From: Paracoccaceae bacterium
GTDB taxonomy: Bacteria > Pseudomonadota > Alphaproteobacteria > Rhodobacterales > Rhodobacteraceae
Length of the DNA stretch: 5,964 nt
Direction of reading: 5' to 3'
NCBI GenBank assembly: GCA_020441345.1
Contig: JAGRMK010000013.1
Location: 1 to 5,964, forward strand
This document shows, piece after piece, positions 1 to 5,415 of this stretch. The translations under genes and the position numbers were made by a program. Numbering within the stretch: position 1 is the stretch's first letter; each line of letters begins with the position of its first letter. The notes beneath the pieces are model-generated. The model was not told the DNA's origin. It made no database searches and saw only the letters and a list, made by a program, of their open reading frames with translations.

Positions 1-50
1 TCGCGGCCCACATTGCCCGTGGCGCCGACGACTACGACTCGATAGCCCAT
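1..50 (-). CDS. asd: Aspartate-semialdehyde dehydrogenase, N-terminal fragment (partial)
   Basis: Only the first 16 codons are inside the window; the gene runs off the left edge. The peptide is MGYRVVVVGATGNVGR: a short beta strand followed by the nucleotide-binding glycine motif GATGNVG, typical of the NADP-binding fold at the start of aspartate-semialdehyde dehydrogenase. That enzyme reduces aspartyl phosphate to the semialdehyde feeding lysine/diaminopimelate, threonine and methionine synthesis in the cytoplasm. Two ATG codons are adjacent (53 and 50). I chose 50 because the AGGAG Shine-Dalgarno at 57-61 is then 6 nt away rather than 3, and because MGYR-type starts are what I recall for alphaproteobacterial Asd. 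Other enzymes with the same GATGxVG start, such as N-acetyl-gamma-glutamyl-phosphate reductase, cannot be fully excluded from 16 residues, but the VVVVGATGNVGR wording fits Asd best. The gene is preceded by a 114-nt structured spacer after the MFS gene. Confidence 0.8.
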   Translation of the reverse strand, partial: MGYRVVVVGATGNVGR

Positions 51-56
51 CATGTT

Positions 57-61
57 CTCCT
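57..61 (-). promoter_or_regulatory. Shine-Dalgarno of asd, decides between two adjacent ATG codons
   Basis: The minus strand reads AGGAG followed by AAC, ATG, ATG. Spacing is 3 nt to the first ATG (53) and 6 nt to the second (50), so the second is the better initiation codon. Initiation at either would change the protein by a single methionine. Confidence 0.7.
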
Positions 62-81
62 CAGAGTTCGAACACCCGCGC

Positions 82-104
82 GCTTACGCCAAATCGGCGT
101 AAAC
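82..104 (-). promoter_or_regulatory. Inverted repeat in the asd upstream spacer (hairpin or operator)
   Basis: A perfect 7-bp inverted repeat, TTACGCC at 84-90 and GGCGTAA at 96-102, encloses a 5-nt centre. In minus-strand RNA it extends by a U-G and a G-C pair to about 9 bp (82-104). There is no T-run after it, so it is not a classical intrinsic terminator. It ends about 30 nt before the asd start, so it could be a 5'-leader hairpin or a DNA operator. An outer pair, TCAGAG at 61-66 and CTCTGA at 115-120, brackets it; the asd-proximal copy abuts the AGGAG. A smaller imperfect hairpin (about 149-164, GCGG/CCGC arms) follows the MFS stop directly. I see no convincing sigma-70 promoter in the 51-164 spacer. 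Confidence 0.4.
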
Positions 105-164
105 TGAAAGACCCCTCTGATTTCATCTTGCCAGAAATACTCGAATCTCGCGGTTGAAACCCGC

Positions 165-1343
165 TCAGTCGGTGCGGTCGCGCGAGAACAGGTAAACCGC
201 GCACCCCAGCAGCAGCAGCCCGCCAAACAACAAGAATATCGCCTGATACGGCGCCTCGGGCGGAATAGGCGGCACGGCGGCATGAACCCGCGACGACACC
301 GTCTGCATGACGCCAACGCCGCCAATGCCGAACAGGTTCATCAAGGTCACGCCGCGCCCCAGCAAATGCGGCGGAAAGAAACTGCGGCCATGCGCGATCA
401 GCACCGGGAACGACGACCCGAACAACCCGACCCCTGCCAGCAGCAGCGCTGCCGTCCAATACCCTGCCGTCGGCACCGCCCAGAGCGTCAGCATACAGGC
501 CGCACCCAGAAGGTTCCCGGTCAGGATCACCCATTTGCGCGTTTTCAGCAGCCGGTCCAGCGGGCCATAGGCGAAAGACCCCGCCACCATCGCCAGCGCC
601 ATCAGCAGCGTCACCCAACCGATGCCGATCGCATCCGCGCCGTAGACATCGGCAAAGAACGGTCCGGCCCAGAGCCCGCGCATCCCGGCGGCGGGCACAT
701 AATTGACCGCCATCAGCGGAAAGATCAGCCACAGCGCGCGGATCTTCAGGATATCCAGCAACCGGCCCTTTCCTGCGCCGGTATCCTCGACCACGGGCGG
801 GTCCTGGACGAAGCGCCACAGCGCCACGGCCACGATCAGCGTCACCGCCGCCAGCGCGCCGACCGTCTGGCGCCAGCCAAAGCTCTCGGCGGCCCAGGCC
901 AGCGGAAAGGCCCCGGCCAGGTTGCCCAACGTGCCAAACCCGATGATCGCCCCCGCCAGCGTGGCGAAAACATGCGCGGGATACATGCGGCCAAAGATGT
1001 AATAGCTGGCCATCAGCACCGGCGAACAGCCGATGCCGATCAGGATCATCGCCGCGTGGATGTAAAGCGGCCCCTGCGCCAGCGCGAACAGCGCGGCGCC
1101 TCCGCCCCCCGCGATGCCCAACAGCCAGGACGCCGTGCGCCGCGGCCCCAGCGAATCCAGTGCCCAGCCGACCGGGATCTGCATCGCCGCGAAGGTCAGG
1201 AACCACAGGCCCGAGGACAGCGCCAGATCGTCCGACATCGCGCCGATCTCGGCCCCCAGGACCGGGCTGAGCACCGCCAGGAACGCGCGGTAGAACTGGC
1301 TGAGCACATAGGCGATGACCAGAAAGAAGATGCCGAGTTTCAT
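165..1343 (-). CDS. Major facilitator superfamily (MFS) transporter, substrate unknown
   Basis: The 392-aa protein is almost entirely hydrophobic, with about 12 predicted membrane segments, roughly at residues 4-26, 41-61, 71-90, 95-115, 128-150, 160-177, 203-222, 240-262, 271-290, 297-317, 331-351 and 367-386, and a charged central loop (about 178-202). The MFS motif A analogue lies between TM2 and TM3 (GWALDSLGPRR, 59-69, with Asp63 and the Arg pair), and a weaker copy sits in the second half (YGPLDRLLKTRK, 259-270), as expected from the internal duplication. MFS proteins are inner-membrane secondary carriers driven by ion or solute gradients. Length and topology fit the common about 400-residue, 12-TM class; nothing seen identifies the substrate or direction. 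The ATG at 1343 is the only in-frame start near the first membrane segment, but its Shine-Dalgarno is poor (a GGA about 13 nt upstream). It follows the transglutaminase-like gene after 122 nt and precedes asd by 114 nt, so it may be its own transcription unit. Confidence 0.88.
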   Translation of the reverse strand: MKLGIFFLVIAYVLSQFYRAFLAVLSPVLGAEIGAMSDDLALSSGLWFLTFAAMQIPVGWALDSLGPRRTASWLLGIAGGGGAALFALAQGPLYIHAAMILIGIGCSPVLMASYYIFGRMYPAHVFATLAGAIIGFGTLGNLAGAFPLAWAAESFGWRQTVGALAAVTLIVAVALWRFVQDPPVVEDTGAGKGRLLDILKIRALWLIFPLMAVNYVPAAGMRGLWAGPFFADVYGADAIGIGWVTLLMALAMVAGSFAYGPLDRLLKTRKWVILTGNLLGAACMLTLWAVPTAGYWTAALLLAGVGLFGSSFPVLIAHGRSFFPPHLLGRGVTLMNLFGIGGVGVMQTVSSRVHAAVPPIPPEAPYQAIFLLFGGLLLLGCAVYLFSRDRTD

Positions 1344-1349
1344 TGCCGT

Positions 1350-1379
1350 GCGCGGTCCTGCATGTGTGAAATACCGCGC
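1350..1379. promoter_or_regulatory. Dyad just upstream of the MFS gene (possible operator)
   Basis: GCGCGGT at 1350-1356 and its reverse complement ACCGCGC at 1373-1379 form a 7-bp dyad with a 16-nt centre, only 6 nt upstream of the MFS start. A further copy, GCGCGGTCC at 1400-1408, repeats the 9-mer at 1350-1358 exactly, 50 bp away, and sits in the palindrome CCGCGCGG (1398-1405). The arrangement could be a repressor site or an RNA hairpin over the ribosome-binding region. In DNA this GC-rich, chance occurrence is a real possibility. Confidence 0.25.
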
Positions 1380-1445
1380 GACACTCGCCTATTCCGCCCG
1401 CGCGGTCCAGTGCCTTCGGGCAGGATGGCGCGGGTCGCCCCTGTT

Positions 1446-1458
1446 CGGGCCCGGCCCG
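1446..1458 (-). terminator. GC-rich palindrome after the transglutaminase-like gene (weak terminator candidate)
   Basis: The sequence CGGGCCCGGCCCG lies 7 nt beyond the stop codon of the upstream gene and can form a 5-bp, all-GC stem with a 3-nt loop. No T-run follows on the minus strand, so at best it is a partial or Rho-assisted end signal. The rest of the 122-nt spacer (1344-1465) shows no clear promoter. Confidence 0.25.
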
Positions 1459-1465
1459 ATCGACA

Positions 1466-2227
1466 TCACTGCCGTGTGAAACCGGGGACCAGTGTGCGCG
1501 GAGCATCGGGAATCGCCGGGATTTTCCCCGCCCGGATCGCTGACACACGCCGGTTCATCCAATGCCGGATCACGTTCCGGTACAGGAATGCCCGTGTCAT
1601 GCCCATGGCTTGCCGATGCTCCGCGTAAAAGGCATCGGGCGAATCGAAAAGCCCGAGATCCCGATTGATGCCAGTGCGCTGGATAAAGGTATCGACCCCG
1701 CGCCAGACAACCGCAGGCGATTGCAGCCGGTCGGTCCCCGCGCCGTAGGCGCATAGCACATCGCGGCCCGGAAAGGCGGCCTGCAACGCGTTGAGAACCG
1801 CCTCATCCAGGATGAACCCTTCCAGGGAAATCCACGCTCCGTTGTGCAAGACATCGACCCAGGAATGCAGGATGCTGTGCGGCGCAAGCGGATAAACAGC
1901 TTCGGGGATCACACCACGTTGCAGGCTCTTGTCGATGGTGAAGCCGTGCAAACGGCACGGAATACGCAGGGCGCGCAGCAGCGCCATCAACAGCGATGCC
2001 TTGGTGTTGCATTGCCCGTATCTGTCCCGCAGAACCGCGGATGCCGGCAGAGTATCGTCGGAGTTATAGCCAAACCGAATGGCGTTGCGCACAAAATCAT
2101 AGGCCGCGCCAATGCGATCGTGCTCGGACAGGGCGCGCCACCCTTTGGCATGGATCAGCGTCTGTATCGCAGGGGTCTCGAAATCGAGCATCGGTGTCGG
2201 GCGCAAATGGGGCGCGGCGTCGGTCAT
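1466..2227 (-). CDS. Transglutaminase-like superfamily protein (papain-fold cysteine enzyme)
   Basis: The 253-aa protein has the transglutaminase-core pattern. A nucleophile motif RYGQCNTKASLLMALLRALRIP places Cys73 at the start of a helix. The histidine follows in LHSWVDV (His121), and an acidic residue lies in the next strand (WISLEGFILD: Glu136, with Asp141 as alternative). In the family the triad is Cys-His-Asp; here Glu136 occupies the spacing where Asp is usual. Members include protein cross-linkers, peptidases and amide hydrolases, so the reaction cannot be stated. There is no signal peptide or membrane segment, so it is probably cytoplasmic. The C-terminal third (about 170-253) is basic and partly helical, without a motif I recognise. 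The start is well supported: AAAGGA lies 6 nt before the ATG. It is separated from rppH by a repeat-bearing 151-nt spacer and from the MFS gene by 122 nt, so it is likely transcribed separately. Confidence 0.8.
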   Translation of the reverse strand: MTDAAPHLRPTPMLDFETPAIQTLIHAKGWRALSEHDRIGAAYDFVRNAIRFGYNSDDTLPASAVLRDRYGQCNTKASLLMALLRALRIPCRLHGFTIDKSLQRGVIPEAVYPLAPHSILHSWVDVLHNGAWISLEGFILDEAVLNALQAAFPGRDVLCAYGAGTDRLQSPAVVWRGVDTFIQRTGINRDLGLFDSPDAFYAEHRQAMGMTRAFLYRNVIRHWMNRRVSAIRAGKIPAIPDAPRTLVPGFTRQ

Positions 2228-2233
2228 GGCAGA

Positions 2234-2239
2234 TCCTTT
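2234..2239 (-). promoter_or_regulatory. Shine-Dalgarno of the transglutaminase-like gene
   Basis: The minus strand reads AAAGGA, then 6 nt, then ATG at 2227. This is among the best ribosome-binding sites in the window and fixes the start. It overlaps the first copy of a 9-nt direct repeat (2228-2236). Confidence 0.65.
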
Positions 2240-2319
2240 GGGGCTATGTCCGACCTGTCATCCCATCTACAGCCACTGGAGGAGCAAGCGAAAAGAGCGA
2301 CTCGACACCGAATTTGCAA

Positions 2320-2338
2320 GCGGCGCCAGTGGCGCTGC
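2320..2338. repeat. Inverted repeat in the spacer after rppH
   Basis: GCGCC at 2323-2327 and GGCGC at 2331-2335 form a perfect 5-bp stem with a 3-nt loop. On the plus strand it extends to 8 bp (2320-2338) including one G-U pair; on the minus strand, the transcribed sense here, that pair becomes an A-C mismatch. It lies 14 nt beyond the larger palindrome as read from rppH. It may contribute to transcript-end structure. Confidence 0.4.
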
Positions 2339-2352
2339 GGGCAGATCCGTAG

Positions 2353-2372
2353 GGTGCGTGCTTGCACGCACC
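2353..2372. repeat. Perfect 9+9 palindrome after rppH (REP-like hairpin, possible transcript end)
   Basis: Arms GGTGCGTGC (2353-2361) and GCACGCACC (2364-2372) are exact complements around a 2-nt centre. Folded as RNA this gives an 8-bp stem with a CUUG tetraloop on the plus strand or CAAG on the minus strand. It begins 6 nt after the rppH stop codon, where an operon-end hairpin is expected, but no T-run follows in the minus direction. From memory, very similar GTAGGG-preceded palindromes are scattered between genes in many bacterial genomes, including roseobacters; I could not search for copies. It may act as a 3'-end stabilising or terminating hairpin, or be a dispersed repeat that landed there. 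Confidence 0.6.
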
Positions 2373-2378
2373 AACCCC

Positions 2379-2882
2379 TCACCGCAGATGGGCGCGGAAG
2401 GCCTCGACCACCTGCCGGTAAATATCCCGCTTGAAGGGTACGATCGCCTCGATCATCCCGTCCGCATCGATCCAGCGCCATTCGCTGAACTCGGGATGCT
2501 CCTGGTCCAGGTCGATCTGATCGTCGCGACCAAGGAACCGCATCAGATACCATTTCTGCTTTTGCCCCCGATAGCGCCCTTTCCAGATTCGCGGCACCAC
2601 GTCCAGCGGCAGGTCGTAGGTCAGCCAGTCAGGGGTCTCGGCCACCAGCTGCACCAGGGCGGGCGGCACGCCGATCTCTTCTTCCAGCTCGCGCAACGCC
2701 GCCGCGCGCGGGTCTTCGCCCTCGTCGATCCCGCCCTGCGGCATCTGCCACGCGGCAACCGGCTGGCCCAGAAGTTTGGGCGCGTCCAGCCGCTGCGCGG
2801 CAAAGATCAGGCCGTCATGGTTGATCAGCACGATCCCGACGTTGGGGCGATAGGGCAGCGCGGCGATGGCCTCGGGCGTCAT
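2379..2882 (-). CDS. rppH: RNA 5'-pyrophosphohydrolase (Nudix hydrolase)
   Basis: RppH removes pyrophosphate from 5'-triphosphorylated mRNA in the cytoplasm, which exposes the transcript to RNase E-type decay. The 167-aa protein has a complete Nudix box at residues 50-72, G-x5-E-x7-RELEEEIGV, with metal-binding glutamates Glu65, Glu68 and Glu69. Typical RppH wording surrounds it: YRPNVGIVL near the N terminus (11-19), WQMPQGGID leading into the box (45-53), and KGRYRGQKQKWYLMRF (101-116). Size matches the family (about 160-175 aa). The related diadenosine polyphosphate hydrolases share the fold, but the YRPNVG and GQKQKW signatures favour RppH. The ATG at 2882 is 9 nt after the ctpA stop, with GAGGG at 2889-2893 overlapping that stop at 6-nt spacing, so translation is probably coupled to ctpA. 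It appears to be the last gene of the operon, followed after 6 nt by a strong palindrome. Confidence 0.93.
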   Translation of the reverse strand: MTPEAIAALPYRPNVGIVLINHDGLIFAAQRLDAPKLLGQPVAAWQMPQGGIDEGEDPRAAALRELEEEIGVPPALVQLVAETPDWLTYDLPLDVVPRIWKGRYRGQKQKWYLMRFLGRDDQIDLDQEHPEFSEWRWIDADGMIEAIVPFKRDIYRQVVEAFRAHLR

Positions 2883-2891
2883 TGGCGACCC

Positions 2892-4226
2892 TCAGTTGCC
2901 GTTCATCGCGGCCAGCCCACGCAGGATGTCCAGCGCATAGGCCAGTTGGTAGTCCTCGGTGCGCAACCGGGCCACTTCTTCGGCGGCGCGTTCCTCTTCT
3001 TCCATCTGGCGGCGCTCGTCATCGGTGATTTCCGAATTGCGCAGCGACCCGCGCAGGCCCGCCTCGGTGCGCTGCGGGCGCGCCGTGGTTTCTTCGGGCG
3101 GCGCCGCTTCGTCCGAGCGCGGCGGCTGGTGCACGACGATATCGGGGGCAACGCCCAGCGCCTGGATCGACCGCCCCGAGGGCGTGTAGTAAAGCGCCGT
3201 CGTCAGACGCATCGCGCCATTGCCGCGCAGCGGGATCAGCGACTGGACCGAGCCTTTGCCAAAGCTGCGCTCGCCCACAACCACCGCACGGTTGTGGTCC
3301 TGCAACGCGCCCGCGACGATTTCCGACGCCGAGGCAGAGCCCCCGTTGATCAGCACTACCATCGGCCGTCCCTGGATCAGATCGCCGGGGGTGGCGTTGT
3401 GGCGCTCGCCCTCGGCCTCGTTGCGACCGCGGGTCGATACGATCTCGCCGCGCTCCAGAAACGCGTCGGATACGCTGATCGCCTGCAACAGCAGCCCGCC
3501 GGGGTTGTTGCGCAGGTCCAGAACGACGCCCTGCACCTCGTCGATACCGCCGAGTTCGGCGATTGCCTCTTCAAGCTGGCTGGCCAGGTTGTCATAGGTC
3601 TGTTCGTTGAAGGTCGTGACCCGCAGGACAATGGTATTGCCCTCGATCCGGGTGCGCACCGCGCGAATGCGAATGGTGTCGCGGATGATCGACAGATCGA
3701 AAGGTTCGGTCACGCCTTCGCGCAGCACGGTGATGATGATTTCCGAACCGACCGGGCCGCGCATCAGGTCCACCGCCTCGGGCAGGGTCAGACCCAGCAA
3801 CGAGGCCCCGTCAACCGCGGTGATCAGGTCGCCGGGCTGGACGCCGGCATGAAACGCGGGCGTGTCATCGATCGGGGTGATGACCCTCACATAGCCCTCT
3901 TGCTGGGTGATCTCGATCCCCAGGCCGCCAAAGGCGCCGCGCGTCTGCACGCGCATATCCTCGTAATCTTCGGGGGGCAGGTAACTGGAATGCGGATCGA
4001 GCGAATTCAGCATGCCGTTGATCGCCGCCTCGATCAGCGCGCCCGATTCCGCCTCGGTCACGTATTGCGAGCGGATCCGCTCGAACACGTCGCCGAACAG
4101 GTCGAGCTGCTCATAGATCGACTCGTTGTCGGTCTGTTCCTGCGCCAGCAGCGGACCCGCCCACTGGGTCGAAATCAAGGCCCCACACAGAACGCCCGCA
4201 CAAACCGCCGCAAGATATTTCTTCAT
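2892..4226 (-). CDS. ctpA: Carboxy-terminal processing protease, S41 family (PDZ serine protease)
   Basis: This is a 444-aa periplasmic serine protease of the CtpA/Prc type, which cleaves substrates from their C terminus; known substrates in Gram-negatives include cell-wall hydrolases and lipoproteins. Residues 1 to about 28 form a signal peptide (MKKYLAAVCAGVL, hydrophobic core, then LLA before the QEQ). The PDZ domain spans about 92-178, with the GGLGIEI ligand-loop motif at 100-106. The protease core follows: LDLRNNPGG at 237-244, nucleophile Ser299 in GGSASASE, general base Lys324 in GERSFGKGSVQ, and Gln328 four residues on. The Ser-Lys distance of 25 equals that in known family members. 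The tail (about 400-425) is charged and probably helical. I chose ATG 4226 because it opens the signal peptide. An in-frame GTG at 4292 overlaps the envC stop (GTGA) but would add 22 polar residues before the signal peptide. It sits 62 nt after envC, in the same operon. Confidence 0.93.
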   Translation of the reverse strand: MKKYLAAVCAGVLCGALISTQWAGPLLAQEQTDNESIYEQLDLFGDVFERIRSQYVTEAESGALIEAAINGMLNSLDPHSSYLPPEDYEDMRVQTRGAFGGLGIEITQQEGYVRVITPIDDTPAFHAGVQPGDLITAVDGASLLGLTLPEAVDLMRGPVGSEIIITVLREGVTEPFDLSIIRDTIRIRAVRTRIEGNTIVLRVTTFNEQTYDNLASQLEEAIAELGGIDEVQGVVLDLRNNPGGLLLQAISVSDAFLERGEIVSTRGRNEAEGERHNATPGDLIQGRPMVVLINGGSASASEIVAGALQDHNRAVVVGERSFGKGSVQSLIPLRGNGAMRLTTALYYTPSGRSIQALGVAPDIVVHQPPRSDEAAPPEETTARPQRTEAGLRGSLRNSEITDDERRQMEEEERAAEEVARLRTEDYQLAYALDILRGLAAMNGN

Positions 4227-4252
4227 TGTCCATTCCCGTCTCGATGGGCCGG

Positions 4253-4268
4253 GCCGGTGTGATCCGGC
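4253..4268 (-). other. Small inverted repeat between envC and ctpA
   Basis: GCCGG (4253-4257) and CCGGC (4264-4268) form a 5-bp stem with a 6-nt loop, about 26 nt before the ctpA start in the 62-nt gap. It could be a weak processing or attenuation hairpin. It is short and GC-rich enough to be chance. Confidence 0.2.
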
Positions 4269-4288
4269 ACCCTCGCCCCTGAAGGTCG

Positions 4289-5413
4289 TCACTCACTCAA
4301 GTCGAACCAGTCGGCGGGGTCAATGGCCTGCCCGTTCTCTCTGAGTTCCAGATACAAGGTTTCGCTGCGCCCCGCTACCGTATCGGTTTGCACAAACTCG
4401 TCACCGCCTCGATCGCTGCCCGGCATCAGGCCCAGCGCATCGCCCTGCGCCAGCACATCGCCCGCACGCGGATAGACCGTATCGAGTCCCGCCAGCACGA
4501 TCAGCCAGCCCTCGCCCGGTTCGATCAGCACCACGTTGCCGTAATCCAGCAAGGGCCCGCGATAGCGCACCGATCCGTGCCAGGGCGAGACCACCAGCGC
4601 GCCCGGTTCGGTTGCCACAACCAACCCCGGTCGGGTGATTCCGGCCGCGTCGGCTTCACCCGCGCGATGCAGCACGTTGCCGACGACGGGCATCGGCAGA
4701 CGACCGCGCGCGGCCTCGAACACCGGCAGATCCGCCGAGACCCCGGCCGGGCGTTGCGCCAGCCCGGTTGCCAGATCTTCCAGGGTGCGCACGCTTTCCA
4801 GCAGGGTCAGCATCCGCGTTTCATCCTCGGCAACACGCGGCGGCAGGTCGCGACGGTCAGCCATCGCCTGGCTGAGTTCGGCGCGCGCCTCTTGCAGGCT
4901 GACCAACCCGGTATCCAGCGCCTCGATGGCGATCTCGCGCAACTGCCGCAATTCGGTCAGTTCGCGCGCCATTTGGCCGATGCGCTGGGCCTGGGCCTGC
5001 ATCGCGGGGGCCAGATCGGCCATCATCATGCCGGCCCGCGCGGTGGCCAGCGGGCCTTGCGGATGCACCATCATCACCGGGCCTTCGATCCGCTCAACGG
5101 CCATCATCGCCCCCAAAAGGCGCGAGACCTGGTTTTGCTGATGCTCCAGCAGGCGGTTGATCGTCGCCTCGCGCAGGGTCGCGTCGCGCAATCCGGCACG
5201 CAGGGCCGACAAGCCGGCCTCATGCGCCTGGATCGCCCCGGTCAGCGCCGCGATCTGGTCTGGTGCGCGCCGGGCCTCGGCCAGCCCGTCGATGGCCGAC
5301 AGCAGCGACAGGGCGGCGGCGCGCGCGTTTTCCGCCGTGTCGGCCTGCACCGGCGCGCCGGTCAGCCCGGCCAGAACCGCAAGCAGTGCCGCAAGACGCC
5401 GCGCTCGCCCCAT
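4289..5413 (-). CDS. envC: Murein hydrolase activator, EnvC-like, with degenerate LytM (M23) domain
   Basis: The 374-aa protein starts with a signal peptide (residues 1 to about 24, cleavage likely after PVQA), so it acts in the periplasm. Two Ala/Glu/Arg-rich helical regions (about 30-110 and 135-220) look like the coiled coils of EnvC-type proteins. A C-terminal LytM/peptidase M23 fold follows (about 240-371). The zinc-binding residues of active M23 enzymes are missing: where HxH is expected the sequence reads LYLELRENGQAIDPADWF (353-370), closely resembling the end of E. coli EnvC (LYFEIR..GQAVNP). In E. coli, EnvC does not cut peptidoglycan; it activates the amidases AmiA and AmiB at the division site, and I infer the same role here with an alphaproteobacterial amidase. 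ATG 5413 was chosen because it opens the signal peptide; longer frames back to 5620 overlap gpmI and read as non-native. It starts 2 nt after the gpmI stop, so translation is probably coupled. Confidence 0.85.
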   Translation of the reverse strand: MGRARRLAALLAVLAGLTGAPVQADTAENARAAALSLLSAIDGLAEARRAPDQIAALTGAIQAHEAGLSALRAGLRDATLREATINRLLEHQQNQVSRLLGAMMAVERIEGPVMMVHPQGPLATARAGMMMADLAPAMQAQAQRIGQMARELTELRQLREIAIEALDTGLVSLQEARAELSQAMADRRDLPPRVAEDETRMLTLLESVRTLEDLATGLAQRPAGVSADLPVFEAARGRLPMPVVGNVLHRAGEADAAGITRPGLVVATEPGALVVSPWHGSVRYRGPLLDYGNVVLIEPGEGWLIVLAGLDTVYPRAGDVLAQGDALGLMPGSDRGGDEFVQTDTVAGRSETLYLELRENGQAIDPADWFDLSE

Positions 5414-5415
5414 CC

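Larger units (their letters stand above)
2228..2348. repeat. Nine-nt direct repeat spanning the rppH-transglutaminase spacer
   Basis: GGCAGATCC occurs at 2228-2236 and again, exactly, at 2340-2348, bracketing 103 nt. The bracketed segment has no clear terminal inverted repeats and no coding potential that I trust. It could be a footprint of an insertion, a sequence duplication, or chance. Confidence 0.3.

Noticed and set aside
1411..1422. TGCC-TTCG-GGCA hairpin with a UUCG loop
   Set aside because: The stem is only 4 bp, and the UUCG form is on the plus strand, which has no gene here. There is no T-run.
61..1548. Long minus-strand open frame (495 codons) overlapping the MFS gene in another frame
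   Set aside because: The Gly/Arg/Ala-rich translation shows no domain, whereas the alternative frame gives a clean 12-TM transporter.
282..1628. Long plus-strand open frame (448 codons)
   Set aside because: It is antisense to the MFS gene and the end of the transglutaminase-like gene, has His/Arg/Gln-rich composition, and lacks the hydrophobic pattern of the real product on the other strand.
2228..2352. Possible sigma-70 promoter for the transglutaminase-like gene
   Set aside because: I looked for TTGACA-like and TATAAT-like hexamers at 16-18 nt spacing on the minus strand and found no pair good enough to report.
2112..4262. Very long plus-strand open frame (716 codons)
   Set aside because: It lies antisense to rppH and ctpA, whose motifs are unmistakable. 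Its translation is Arg/His/Gln/Asp-rich with no recognisable domain, as expected of an antisense frame in high-GC coding DNA.
4111..4296. Small minus-strand open frame with an ATG at 4233 just before ctpA
   Set aside because: It runs through the ctpA signal-peptide region in another frame, with no conserved features. The ATG appears to be incidental.
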